Notes: generated from the letters alone by a model not told the origin. 64,000 nucleotides of DNA from Littorina saxatilis (GCF_037325665.1 NC_090245.1:48128769-48192768), one strand, 5' to 3'; counted from the first letter of the stretch, positions 34,001 through 42,866 are shown. Program-made: numbers and translations.

Positions 34001-36537
34001 GCCCCCAAATTTAGGGTCGTTAGGAAGCCTTTCTTTTTTTTTTATTATTATTTTTTTTTTAATTTCTTTTAATTAACCTCATAATAATATCAAAACATCA
34101 CAAACACCATTTTGTCTCAAGCTCTTGGATTGTATTTGAATGTTTATATTAGTTGTTACAAAGTTTAATAGTAAGAGTGTCAATGTTTCCCGCAGACTAA
34201 GCTTCAACAAAAGGGGGAAAAATAAATGACCTTTTAGAGGGGCGAGGTTTTTTTTTAGAAATGAAAAAAGTTTTAGGGTCGGCGGGAAAAAAAATAGGCC
34301 TGTCAGGTTACCCTAACCAACTTTTGTCGTTGTTGTGCCTTACACTATCACAAGTTAATTATCTTACAAGTATTCATCAACCATTGCTTCAGTTGAAGTG
34401 AGGTAATACATGTGCCCTTTGACCTTTACCTCAATTGCTTGCAGCTGTTCTAAGATCGACATGGGTGCATTCCAGCACGTATAGTTTACAGAATAATGAA
34501 TTGACACAAAACACAAGTCGATCAACAACATGAATTGCATTGACATAAATTCACATGGGATTGGGTGCAACATTGTACCTCGAGGATAAAATTGTTCTTT
34601 AAGTTTTAGAGATGTGAGTTGCACTTGCAATTCGTTTTCAGTGACATGCCAAATTGCTGCATGAGCGCAGTGCACTGGAAGTGTATTTAGGAGTGAACTG
34701 CTGAATTTGCTGCAGACAGCGCATCTGTGACATAACTGCACTACGGTTCACTGTGTATATCAAAAGCAGGCTTTAGGGAGAACTTTTTTCTCAATGCATT
34801 GGCAACTGTGCAGTTTAAAACAGTGTACAGGAAATGCTCATTTGAGAGATATTTTTGGCAATCTCAGGAGTCCCTGTGTGTATGTGTGTGTGTGTAACAG
34901 ATAGCAACAGTGATCTTACCACTTGACATGTATGTGTTGCAGCATGTGAAGTACTTTGATCCCTGTGACCACCAGACGTCTCTAGCGGAGAGAGAACAGA
35001 CTTTCATGCGCAGGACCAGGGAACACAGACTGTCTTCAGAGGAGGATGACACCACAAACACCAGCTGCAGTAGCTTGGAACTATCACTAAATTCACCGCA
35101 CAACACTTCTGCCCAGTACAAAGAGCGTCTGCCAAGGGAGGGAAGCGTGTACAGGCGTTTGCCAAGGGAGGGAAGCATGGATAGGCGTCTGCCAAGGGAG
35201 GGAAGCATGGACAGGCGTCAGGCAAGGGAGGAAAGCATGGACAGGCGTTTGCCAAGGGAGGGAAGCATAGACGGGCATCTGTCAAGGGAGGGAAGCGTGG
35301 ACTGGCGTTTGCCAAGGGAGGGAAGCATGGACAGGCGTCTGCCAAGGGAGGGAAGCATGGACTGGCAGGGAAGCATGGACAGGCGTCTGCCAAGGGAGGG
35401 AAGCATGGACTGGCGTCTGCCAAGGGAGGGAAGCATGAACTGGCGTCTGCCAAGGGAGGGAAGCATGGACAGGCGTCAGCCAAGGGAGAGAATGCTGTCA
35501 GGAGATGGGGAAGAAAGGGCTGGCAGACTGCCACAGAGGCACAGAGGGTTTGGTCGATGGGAAGACAGGAAAGAGAGGTGGAGCAAGGACAGCTTACTGC
35601 CAAGGGAGGGAAGTGTGGATAGACATCTGCCAAGGGAGGGAAGTGTTGACAGGCATATCCCAAGGGAGAGAATGCTGTCAGGAGATGGGAAAGAAAGGGT
35701 CGGCACTCTGCACAGAGGGTTTGAGCGATGGGATGACAGGAGAGAGCGATGGAGCAATGACAGCTACTCCAGCTTACTGGCATCGCAGGGAAATGTGGGA
35801 GGAGAACGGTTGAAAACGACGTTAAACACCAAATAAAGAAAGAAAGAAAGTGGGAGGAGAACTAAGGGGAGACAAGGAGAGTGGCATGGACACACTGGTG
35901 GAAGGGTTTGGCTGCCCGGTGTAACACGAGAAAATTACTCCCACGAGATTTTTACTCCGGAGTAAACATTTCGTACGAAAAAGTTACTCCCTTTACGAAA
36001 AAAGCATTCCCCCATTGCACGAGAAAATTACTCCCCAAGACAGGTGAGTTCCGAGTAAACATTTCGTTCAAAAATGTTACTCCCCAGACGAATAAATAAC
36101 TAATAAATTACTTCACCCCAACACGAGCAATTTAACTTCCCATGCCAGGTGTACGAAATTTTTACTCCCTTGTCCCCTGTTAGTCTTTGTGGTGGAAGGA
36201 GGGTAGCGCGACATTCGTGTGCGCGAGATCACTTATTGGCATTATCCCTTCGCCCGCATTCCATTTTTGCGTACGAGATTTTTACTGGAAGTAAAAAAAA
36301 TGGAGAGTAAAAATTTCGTGGAGGGAGTAATTTTTTCGTGCCTTGGGGAGTTCTTTTCTCGTACGAAAAGTGTACTCGGAGTAAGAATTTCGTACGAAAT
36401 ATTTACTCCGGAGTAAATTTTTCATGGAGTAAAAATTTCATGTTACATCGGCCTCTGGAGATGCCTTCTGGCAAAATGGGGGTCAGATGAAAGTGGCTGG
36501 CCCTAGGGACCTTGTGCGCCTTGTTTTTTATAGCTAG
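17623..36537 (+). CDS. Unrecognised eight-exon gene, Ser-rich protein with C-terminal 9-residue repeats
   Basis: Coding exons, all with GT/AG borders and agreeing phases: 17623-17737, 18078-18151, 19053-19645, 23565-23676, 24050-24121, 24454-24508, 26102-26253 and 34943 onward. The start is the first ATG after a splice acceptor at about 17603. Exons 1-3 encode a Ser/Pro-rich, probably disordered region. Exons 4-7 look folded (SSQMINLV, DIFSLLSISKSAKIVHSG, EELGTQLGVPVTMDKLH, RARIDFILIKEE), continuing as HVKYFDPCDHQTSLAERE. Exon 8 then has many RLPREGSMD-type repeats. I do not recognise the family. As read, the frame stops at 35834-35836 inside a SINE fragment, giving 688 residues. Without that fragment and a later MITE, exon 8 would stay open to a TAG at 36535-36537. 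The exon 7 acceptor at 26101 was chosen because it alone fits the phase; it is the weakest junction. Confidence 0.65.
17777..17960 (+). repeat. SINE-body fragment
   Basis: Contains TTCATGGGCTCAAATTCCCA, TTTTTGCACGAGTGGATTTT, TACCCCGCCATTTGATTTAG and AAGCATGCTGGGTATTTTCG. The last block matches 50206-50230. It is part of the same SINE family, lying in intron 1. A more decayed fragment of the first blocks is at about 18505-18570. Confidence 0.6.
19772..22331. mobile_element. pogo/Tigger-type element with nested hAT-like element
   Basis: Left end CAGTGATGCCTCTCTATAA and right end AAGAGAGGTACCACTG are inverted and flanked by TA (19770-19771, 22332-22333). Internal repeats of GGGGTCGTAA/GGACGTAATATGGAGG flank both sides. 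No transposase is visible. Element 20072-21360 sits inside it. The host is intron 3 of the eight-exon gene. Confidence 0.7.
20072..21360 (-). mobile_element. hAT-like element with residual TTF-type finger coding
   Basis: Ends CAGGGGTGT and ACACCCCTG with 5-bp direct repeats AAGTA (20067-20071, 21361-21365). On the minus strand 20482-20952 an open frame contains NRGFQAKWLTLHGLLLHV, then FVKICTRLEE, which resembles the Arg-x-Phe-Gln...Trp-Leu core of the TTF-type zinc finger at the N terminus of some hAT transposases. No catalytic domain remains. Confidence 0.6.
22503..23524 (+). repeat. tRNA-derived SINE split by a hAT-like element
   Basis: The head 22506-22580 has box A (TTGGCCTAGTGGTAAGG) and box B (GGTTCGAACCC). 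The body continues to 22700 and resumes at 23405 with CATGAAGCCTGTGCTGCGAC, ending GGCGTTAAAC(AAAC)n at 23524. A 5'-truncated copy is at 57381-57532 on the minus strand. It lies in intron 3 of the eight-exon gene. Confidence 0.8.
22701..23404. mobile_element. Non-autonomous hAT-like element inside the SINE
   Basis: Perfect 16-base inverted ends CAGTGATGTACATTTT and AAAATGTACATCACTG are flanked by the 7-bp repeat CATGAAG (22694-22700, 23405-23411). The SINE is contiguous once it is removed. It contains a short tandem repeat (GAGGAAAGCTGGTTTCGG type, 22870-22950) and no transposase. Confidence 0.85.
24831..25085. mobile_element. 255-bp MITE with about 38-bp inverted repeats
   Basis: TTGTGACCCTCCACCACGAA at the left is matched by TTCGTGGTGGAGGGTCACAA at the right, and the identity runs on through ATGAGTCGCATGTCACCTT. 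The target duplication is unclear (TTAG on both sides but offset), so the superfamily is left open. It lies in the intron after exon 6. Confidence 0.8.
25544..25709. mobile_element. Tigger-type MITE
   Basis: TA-flanked element starting CAGGGAAACCTCTTGTGAGA and ending GATGGGAATCACTG, with AAGACCTTC/GAAGGTCT inside. It is a small pogo/Tigger-derived MITE in the intron between exons 6 and 7. Confidence 0.55.
25765..25946. mobile_element. Tigger-type MITE
   Basis: TA-flanked; starts CAGTGGAACCCCTCTTTTTC and ends AATGGAGGTTCAACTA, an imperfect inverted pair. AAGACC/GGTCTT blocks alternate along it. It is related to but diverged from 25544-25709. Confidence 0.6.
26610..27134. mobile_element. hAT-like non-autonomous element in the 54-bp array
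   Basis: Ends CAGGGATCGCG and CGCGATCCCTG with 5-bp duplications CATTT (26605-26609, 27135-27139). The array unit is exactly restored when the element and one CATTT are removed. Near both ends are GCGTACGCAAAAC/CCGTACGCAATTTG blocks. No transposase. Confidence 0.75.
27656..28220 (+). mobile_element. Helentron-like non-autonomous element, family F copy 1
   Basis: Starts T|GAGTCACTTGAGAAAAAGTG then ACTCTATGTAATC, a 5' hairpin. It ends AAAGTGACTCGATC, then the hairpin GAGC-GTTT-GCTC, then TTCTTGTT. The 5'-terminal GAGTCACTT is inverted as AAGTGACTC about 30 bases before the 3' end. Almost identical to 61585-62126, apart from extra GGCCGGCC repeats here. The target lies in a T run. A shared 108-codon frame on the minus strand is part of the repeat. 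Confidence 0.65.
28310..28660. repeat. Partial inverted copy of repeat H
   Basis: CAGGCGGAAGGTATCGTTCA, GCGCTCATTGGTTAATAACC, ATATTTACATATGTTTTAGA and CGCAAACGAAGATTCGTCCA all have counterparts within 16180-16610, mostly in inverted order. Only part of the palindrome is kept. Confidence 0.6.
29634..29730 (+). repeat. Tandem duplication, about 55 bp
   Basis: ACTAACTGGAACTACATTAA followed by CTGAGAGCCGGCGTGCTCAG appears twice in a row. It is a simple duplication inside the 27563-31837 element. Confidence 0.8.
29741..30574 (-). mobile_element. Helentron-like non-autonomous element, family E copy 1
   Basis: Minus-strand orientation. 5' end at about 30574 TGACTCACATGCGAAGCAAA then AGTGAGTC (hairpin); 3' end at 29741 CATGTGAGTCGTATGGGCTT then TGCCCTTCTTGTT. 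The 5'-terminal GACTCACATG is inverted as CATGTGAGTC shortly before the 3' hairpin GGGC-TTT-GCCC. It has a (GTCC)n tract near the 5' end and many TCAAGGTCA/TGACCTTGA motifs. Same family as 32492-33314 and 60371-62237. Confidence 0.65.
30904..31051 (+). repeat. (CA)n microsatellite
   Basis: Long CA tract with a few TCCA interruptions inside the 27563-31837 element. Open frames on both strands are artefacts. Confidence 0.95.
32492..33314 (+). mobile_element. Helentron-like non-autonomous element, family E copy 2
   Basis: An uninterrupted family E copy: starts TGACTCACATGCGAAGCAAA, has (GTCC)n with GGACGTCC, and ends GTGAGTCGTATGGGCTTTGC then CCTTCTTGTT. It inserted into the CATTTT|ATCAA part of a 54-bp array unit, that is, in a T run. 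Its coordinates define the family length of about 820 bp. At least seven TCAAGGTCA or complementary motifs occur. Confidence 0.7.
33963..34345. mobile_element. Probable MITE with TAGGCCACAAAAA-like ends
   Basis: Left end TTAGGCCACAAAAATAAATG, TTGGTTTATGGTAACGTGGC; right end reading inwards TAAGGCACAACAACGACAAA, AGTTGGTTAGGGTAACCTGA. These form a long imperfect inverted repeat around T- and A-rich tracts. No target duplication can be fixed. It lies in the intron before exon 8. Confidence 0.5.
34346..34940. other. Intron sequence before exon 8, nothing recognised
   Basis: Intronic sequence ending in the acceptor TGTGTTGCAG|CATGTG at 34942. Minus-strand frames here show no domain and no conserved features. 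Confidence 0.4.
34943..35836 (+). CDS. Exon 8 of the eight-exon gene: 9-residue repeat domain, broken by a SINE tail
   Basis: Opens with HVKYFDPCDHQTSLAERE. From about 35131 it holds a 27-bp tandem repeat encoding RLPREGSMD/RLPREGSMDW variants, rich in Arg and Ser and often starting or ending with PREGS. A larger repeat, ERMLSGDGEERAGRLPQ to RWEDRKERWSKDS, occurs again as ERMLSGDGKERVGTL to RWDDRRERWSNDS. The stop at 35834-35836 is supplied by a 42-bp SINE fragment. Beyond it the original frame continues: GGE-L-RGDKESGMDTLVEG. Repeat number is likely polymorphic. Confidence 0.7.
   Translation, partial: HVKYFDPCDHQTSLAEREQTFMRRTREHRLSSEEDDTTNTSCSSLELSLNSPHNTSAQYKERLPREGSVYRRLPREGSMDRRLPREGSMDRRQAREESMDRRLPREGSIDGHLSREGSVDWRLPREGSMDRRLPREGSMDWQGSMDRRLPREGSMDWRLPREGSMNWRLPREGSMDRRQPRERMLSGDGEERAGRLPQRHRGFGRWEDRKERWSKDSLLPREGSVDRHLPREGSVDRHIPRERMLSGDGKERVGTLHRGFERWDDRRERWSNDSYSSLLASQGNVGGERLKTTLNTK
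35808..35849 (+). mobile_element. 42-bp SINE 3'-end fragment in exon 8, 13-bp TSD
   Basis: GGTTGAAAACGACGTTAAAC ACC, AAATAAAG and (AAAG)n match the SINE tail in the minus orientation at 3813-3872. Direct repeats GTGGGAGGAGAAC lie at 35795-35807 and 35850-35862. It is an extremely 5'-truncated retroposition product; with the duplication it adds 55 bases and so shifts the frame. Confidence 0.8.
35919..36450. mobile_element. MITE of GAGTAAA/TTTACTC repeats at the end of exon 8
   Basis: Left end TGTAACACGAGAAAATTACT, right end GAGTAAAAATTTCATGTTAC A, inverted imperfectly. The interior consists of many diverged units of TTTACTCCGGAGTAAA, TTTCGTACGAAA and ATTACTCC, a dense set of small palindromes. 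CGG occurs on both sides, possibly a 3-bp duplication. If it is removed, the exon 8 frame reads CPASGDAFWQNGGQ and ends at TAG 36535-36537. Confidence 0.6.
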
Positions 36538-36587
36538 GACATCTAAAGGCAGTGCTTGCAGCTTGTGCTGTGTGTGCCCTTGTTGTT

Positions 36588-36960
36588 GGTGCAGGTGTGC
36601 CATTGACTGGTTACCTGTTAGTTCAGGTGTGCCGTTGACTGTTTACCTGTTGGTTCAGGTGTGCCGTTGACTGTTTACCTGTTGGTTCAGGTGTGCCATT
36701 GACTGTTTACCTGTTAGTTCAGGTGTGCCGTTGACTGTTTACCTGTTGGTTCAGGTGTGCCATTGACTAGTTCAGGTGTGCCATTGACTGTTTACCTGTT
36801 AGTTCAGGTGTGCCATTGACGGTTTACCTGTTGGTTCAGCTGTGCCATTGACTGTTTACCTGTTAGTTCAGGTGTGCCATTGACGGTTTACCTGTTGGTT
36901 CAGGTGTGCCATTGACTAGTTCAGGTGTGTCATTGACTAGTTCAGGTGTGCCACTGACAC
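36588..36960 (+). repeat. 32-bp minisatellite
   Basis: Units CAGGTGTGCCATTGACTG, TTTACCTGTTGGTT with G/A variants, about 11 full or partial copies. It lies just after the presumed end of exon 8, perhaps in the 3' UTR. Confidence 0.9.
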
Positions 36961-37540
36961 CTTAACTGCCGAGAATCAAGCGAAGTGAGTGAATGTTTGT
37001 GCTGTAAGTAAAGCGTTGAATGTTTATAGGACTGAAAGAAGTGGTTTGGGCCTGCAGCGTGTACGATGTAGCACTAAGGGCCAGAGTTGTCCACTAAGTG
37101 CAGAGTTACATGTTGTAGTCCAGGCCAGGTGTAGGAAGGATGCAGCGGAGTCTGTATTTGCCGCTCAGGGACAGATGGAGCTGGACATCAAATGTCTCTA
37201 AGTCATGGGGTACAAACCATTTGTTTCATTTCTTTTTATTCTATTGGTTGCTGGTTTTGGATATTTCATGCTACGGGAATGCAAAAGTGCAGTACTTTAC
37301 ACTGGTTGACTCTAGTCATTGTTATGACCATACCTTGCGCTAGTCAGTACTGACATTGTGTCTAGATGATCCACATCCCCCTATAGGTGTGTCTAAGATG
37401 ATGCCAGAAACCTTTGTTTTGTGATGCTGGTTTGTTAACTTTCCTGAAACAACCAGAACTGCTGTGTCTGACGCTAACGAAGTGTGTGGTTGGCAGCCTA
37501 ATTGGAGAGTGGATTGCATGTTTACCTCCATTACCCACCC
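36961..37540. other. Spacer, no gene seen
   Basis: Mixed sequence between two minisatellites. It could be 3' UTR or intergenic; no signal is strong enough to decide. Confidence 0.35.
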
Positions 37541-37554
37541 CCATCGCCTTCTCA

Positions 37555-38795
37555 ACACCTCCCTCTCACACCTCACATCTTCCACACCCTTCACACACCT
37601 CCAAAATTCACACCCTTCTCAATCTTCCACCCCCCTCTACCACCTCCATCTTCCACCCCCCTCTACCACCTCCATCTTCCATCCCCATCGACCACCTCCA
37701 TCTTCCATCCTCCTTTACCACCTCCATCTTCTATCCCCCTCTATCACCTCCATCTTCCACCCCCCTCTACCACCTCCATCTTCCATCCCCCAATCCCATT
37801 ACCACCTCCATCTTCCATCCCCCTCTACCAGCTCCATCTTCCATCCCCTCTACCCCCTCCATCTTCCACACCCCTCTACCACCTCCTTCTTCCATCCCCC
37901 TCTACCACCTCTATCTTCCATCCCCCTCTACCACCTCCATCTTCCACACCCCATTACCACCTCCATCTTCCATCCCCCTCTACCACCTCCATCTTCCTTC
38001 CCCCTCTACCACCTCCATCTTCCACACCCCATTACCACCTCCATCTTCCATCCCCCTCTACCACCTCCATCTTCCACCCCCCTCTACAACCTCTACCTTC
38101 CATCCCCCACTACCACCTCCTTCTTCCATCCCCCTCTACCACCTCCATCTTCCATCCCCCTCTACCACCTCCATCTTCCATCCCCCTCTACCACCTCCAT
38201 CTTCCATCCCCCTCTACCACCTCCATCTTCCACACCCCATTACCACCTCCATCTTCCATCCCCCTCTACCACCTCCATCTTCCACCCCCCTCTACAACCT
38301 CTACCTTCCACCCCCCTCTACCACCTCCTTCTTCCATCCCCCTCTACCACCTCCATCTTCCATCCCCCTCTACCACCTCCATCTTCCACACCCCATTACC
38401 ACCTCCATCTTCCATCCCCCTCTACCACCTCCATCTTCCACCCCCCTCTACAACCTCCACCTTCCATCCTCCTCTACCACCTCCATCTTCCACCCCCCAC
38501 TACCACCTCCATCTTCCATCCCCCCTACCACCTCCATCTTCCATCCCCCTCTACCACCTCCATCTTCCACACCCCTCTACCACCTCCATCTTCCATCCCC
38601 CTCTACCACCTCCATCTTCCACCTCCTCTACCACCTCCATCTTCCATCCTCCTCTACCACCTCCATCTTCCACCCCCTCTACCACCTCCATCTTCCATCC
38701 TCCTCTACCACCTCCATCGTCCACACCCCATTACCACCTCCATCTTCCATCCCCCTCTACCACCTCCATCTTCCATCCCCCTCTACCACCACTAC
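37555..38795 (+). repeat. 26-bp homopyrimidine-rich minisatellite, 1.2 kb
   Basis: About 48 units of CCATCCCCCTCTACCACCTC CATCTT with small changes. The + strand is nearly pure C/T/A and has almost no G. All three forward frames stay open for over 400 codons because the unit has no stop and 26 is not a multiple of 3, so each frame repeats the same 26-residue Pro/Ser/Leu/His pattern. No start context, splice site or conservation suggests a real protein. Confidence 0.9.
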
Positions 38796-38859
38796 CCCTT
38801 TTGCCCGTCAAATGAAGACTGGACAGACCAGGACTTTTTCAGTGGTGGGAGGGGCTTAT

Positions 38860-40200
38860 GAAGTTATGCGTTAATGCCCCGCCCAACCCTTCTTCCCTTT
38901 ATCCACCCCCTTCCTTTTGAACCAGTCTCCCGAATGGTTGTGTAAATCCTGTCAGTGTTATACAGGCTTTTTATGTGCCTCGATCTTGCCAAACAGGTCT
39001 TTCTGTTTTTCAAAGAAATAAAGATTTTTCTTAGACTGCGTGAGTGTGTGTGTGTGTGTGTGTGTATGCAGGTGCAAAGCACTGTGTCAGTAGATAGATG
39101 CACACAGTAACAGAAGTAGAGGAAGAGGTTGTTGAAGTAGCATCAGAACCCTTGTCATTTTAGTCTTACACTGTTGACCGGTAGCCCGTCAGGACCATGC
39201 AGTGCCACACCTTTGATTTGCAGTCATCATCACCAGTTGCCATCTATTAACACTAACACACACACACACACACAACGGCGAGTGGTCAGTTTGTTTGGCC
39301 AAGACTTCATATCGTTTCTGGTGGCCAGAGAAAGTTTTCCGACCGACACCAAAAAAAGCATGTTTCTTTGTGGGCCATTAGCAATATTTCCACTGCGCAA
39401 TCGTTCCTAACTCCCCATAAATACAGTTTACATTTACGTCAGTAGTCAAGCCATTGTAAAATATGGCAACCACTCTCTTATTGTTAAAACATGTTGCAAC
39501 GAGGGTGGGTCGTTTGATCAAACATTTTTGTTGCCCCACACCTTGAAATCTATTTCAAGTCCTTTTCAACAGTTGAACTTTTACAACAGCAGTTCAAACA
39601 TACGTTCACTCAAAACGGCCAACCGCCACAATGTTTTAGAATAATGAGTTAAAGGCACAGTTTTTTGTATATTACACTATTTTTTTCCGATCAAATTAAT
39701 TATTACAAAAATTGTCTAAAGTGACAAACTATGAAAATCATGCATTTAAAAAAAACCCAAAGCTTTTAGAGCTTTCTGATGTCGCTGTAACACTTAAAGC
39801 TGCCAGCAAGCAGATTTCTACACCTTCTCGTATGATGGCCTATCCAATTCCTTATATCTCAAAGTGTCTTCCACTTTATTTTCAGCCCCGTAGAGCAAGT
39901 CGTTTGGCTGCAATCAAAGCAAACAATAAAAGCAACGAAAAAGTGTTTATTTTACAACGTTTTTGTCAAACATGCAGCCAATAAACAAATATTCAATTGC
40001 AAAATTATACAACAAACTGTATCAATACCTGTTTTTGCCAGTGGTGGTCCAGGGGGATGTTCCCCCTGGCGGGGTCAAGGGGCAGAGCTGATGGGTAGGT
40101 CATATTCTGAGATAGGAAAATGGTCGCTCCTAGCATGAAACGGCATAAAATAAGCAATAATAAAAAATGTTTTAAATAAGTGAGGTACATGTTTAGGCTA
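38860..40200. other. No gene seen
   Basis: Contains short (GT)n and (CA)n tracts (39040-39065, 39258-39275) and unrecognised sequence. Short open frames lack domains, codon bias or splice signals. Confidence 0.4.
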
Positions 40201-40219
40201 GGGGGGGGGGGGGGGGGGG
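40200..40219 (+). repeat. Poly-G run
   Basis: GGGGG run of about 18 bases followed by AACCCCCATAACCCCC. It could form a G-quadruplex or a hairpin and is also a likely assembly error point. Confidence 0.7.
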
Positions 40220-40633
40220 CAACCCCCATAACCCCCAATCATAGAAATCGATGCAGAGTAACCTCTCAAGTCGCAACACTATTCTCGAGTATAATAAATC
40301 CGTTCATTCCTCCGCAGGCCAGCAAACCCTTACACCCATGTGCTTGATTTTGCTGTTTTAACAGGCAAGGCGATTATAGTGCAAGCTGGATTATACCTGG
40401 CCTTGTAAGAACCCTCTGACAAATCACGCATATTGTTTGGTCACGGTGCTTTCTACCGGTCATGCTTCATTGTGTTACATCTGGTACCGTCAGCACACGT
40501 AATTTAATCGGCTGGTCGGATATTTTGACTGGTGTGTGTTTATTAGCAATAAGAGAAAATTGTCATCAGACTCACTCGCCCTAAACCAAAAACTTGGGAG
40601 GATAGAAAGAGAGGTAGTTTTGAGACAAGATTG

Positions 40634-40634
<1 letters not shown>

Positions 40635-40664
<30 letters not shown>

Positions 40665-40790
40665 CCCCCCCCCCCCGCCCCCCTCCTTCCCCCTACCCCT
40701 GTGTGTGTGTGTGTATATGTGTGCGTGCGTGTGTGTGTGCGTGCGCGTGTGTGTGTGCGTGCGTGCGTGCGTGCGTATGTGTGCATGCTA
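40635..40790 (+). repeat. Mixed CTGT / C / GTGC microsatellite
   Basis: (CTGT)n, a C run, then (GT)n and (GTGC)n. Open frames on both strands are artefacts of the tract. Confidence 0.9.
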
Positions 40791-41089
40791 GTCATTCACG
40801 CAGTAAAAGTCAGCAAGCACCAGTTGCATGTGGTCACACCTCAGTTGTTTACCTCCAGCCGTGAAGCGTAACGCGCGAAGGAACCGCTATGCAACAGCTG
40901 TGTAGTGAGGAATGCAGCGTATTGATACAGATAGCTCACACCGGCACTGTGTGACTGTTATCGTGCGATACGGATTCCATTCTGTGTGACAGTACCCTCC
41001 CGCCTGTAACGAGGGACGCCGGCGTAAACGCCAGCCTGACAACCACAGTGGTATCACACACTCGCTCCACCCTGCTGTCTGCTCCACAG

Positions 41090-41275
41090 AGCTTTAAACC
41101 ACTGGCCCTCTACTACTCCTACCCCCTCTCGCTGACACCTTTGATTTTTGTGCGCAGCAGAAATCAACAAACGGCACAGAGCTAATCAATTCCTGCTGTG
41201 TTGAGCGAATCACGGTCGACTTCAAGCAGGGCAGTTGGTGATTTGTTGTGGCTGACCCGCATACGTACGTACAGG
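41090..41275 (+). other. Possible 5' untranslated exon with strong splice donor
   Basis: TACGTACAG|GTAAGTGAC at 41275-41276 is an ideal 5' splice site. The sequence before it has no long frame in phase with it. The next good acceptor followed by a start codon on this strand is at 50745. A first untranslated exon of the DUF1330-like gene is therefore possible, with the LINE in its intron. The start of the exon is not determined. Confidence 0.3.
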
Positions 41276-41825
41276 TAAGTGACTTTTGTCTCAGGTATAA
41301 ATGTCGATTAGATAGCTTTGTGGCGTGGAGACAGGGGAGAGGTTGGCAGGTAGCCGGGTACAGGGGGGGACGTGTTAGGTGTGTGTGTGAGTGTCTACTC
41401 CCATTCCGCGTTCCTAGCAACCAGCCTGCCGCTCACGCCGTGAAAGCAATGTCAATTACACTTTCACTAAATGGCCGTGTGCGGCTGTTAAAACGGGTGT
41501 GAGAAATTAACGTTTAGCGGCGAGTCAATAACGAGCTCGCCATAGTTAAATATACGTGTGTTGACACGACCATTTGCAGGTCCATAAATCTGAGAGGGTT
41601 GCTTTTCCCTCGTCACCGTAAGCTTAGGACACAAGATTTCGCGATAGGGAGGGTTTGTTTTGGGTACTCGCGGCTGCTATGCTGGGAGGGTTCATTATTG
41701 CGAGTGGTTCATGTGTTTGGTTTCACAAGTAAACACTGGCAAGGCAGTCTTGCTTAGTCAGGAGAGAGAGAGAGACTGAGAGAGATCGTCGTTCTTGTCA
41801 GAGCAGATAAACACGAACATACAGA

Positions 41826-41826
41826 C

Positions 41827-41872
<46 letters not shown>

Positions 41873-41880
41873 TCTCCCAC
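41826..41880 (+). repeat. (CT)n microsatellite
   Basis: Almost pure CT tract. GA-rich blocks lie just upstream at 41763-41785. Confidence 0.95.
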
Positions 41881-42239
41881 GCAAACGCTCACTCTCACCC
41901 ATTTAAACCTTCGATCCTTCCCACCCCTGCGCCACTCTACTCGATAGGAGTGAGGTAAAATGGGTCATGGCCGCGCTCGGATCTCCACTAAGCTGTGATT
42001 TTGCTCTGATAATCTGATACAAGGAAGAAAGTGACTGCCTGAATCTGATCTTGGGGGAAACGCTGTCCAACTGAACCTTTCATAGACATTGTGGTCTGTC
42101 GTTCTTTTGTCCAGATGCATTAAAAGCACACACACACACACGTACGTTCACGTACATATGTGTAGCTGCTATCCCCTGCCATGCCAGCCACTTGGACCAG
42201 TTTCTGAGCTATAAGTCTATATGTTCTGTATCATGAGTC

Positions 42240-42337
42240 AGTGTTTATTAGTCACGGCTTGTCTTCTCAAAATATCGACATACAATCATGATGATGAGAG
42301 ACGAGAGATGATGCATGCGTCTTTTCCAAGCCCTGAG
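42240..42337 (+). repeat. Dispersed repeat module A (copy split by the LINE)
   Basis: Matches 140-215: ACAATCATGATGATGAGAGA, CGAGAGATGATGCATGCGT, TTTTCCAAGCCCTGAG. It resumes after the LINE at 49433 with CCAAGCCCTGAGACTGTCAA, where the corresponding sequence near 210 reads CCCTGAGACTTTCGCTGTGA. Confidence 0.75.
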
Positions 42338-42866
42338 TTAGTTAAAATTAATATTAAAAGTCCTACGGTTTTGAGCCATTAAGGACTTGAGTGTTTGTCC
42401 GCTTTCAAAAAGAGGAAAGAAAGAAACAAAAAATAAGGAGAGGAGGGCAGGGGGTGGGGTTGAGTTGATAATGCTCTGTGGAATTTGTTAAAATGAAAAG
42501 TAGTTAAGATGTTTCTTGGTAAGAATTATAAGTCTGTATTCTATATCTTGAATAACGGGCTTGTAATATTATTTTTTTTTATTTCAAATCGAGTTAAAAA
42601 GTGGAACCTTTCAGGATCACCAATAAAACCAAATAGATGAGCAAGTAAGAGGAACACGAACAATAAATCTCAAAACTTTTTACAAATAAAAGGATTAAGA
42701 TGTAAGCCACGAAGGCCGTGGTAATAAAAACAATATGTACAGTTTGGCGACTAGTGGGCCTTGGGTGAGGATATGTTGTCTAGAAGGTAGTCGCTGGAAT
42801 CAGGAGGGATGGCGGGAGCCACTCGACCTCAAACTGAAACACGCTGATGTGATAATCTGGGCTTAG

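Noticed and set aside
35004-35783. 259-codon minus-strand frame, Pro/Cys/Phe-rich
   Set aside because: It is antisense to the 27-bp coding repeat of exon 8, whose period keeps both strands open.
37414-38874. Three overlapping forward frames of 437-486 codons, Pro/Ser/His-rich
   Set aside because: All three frames read the same 26-bp tandem repeat and give the same peptide, so none is selected as coding.
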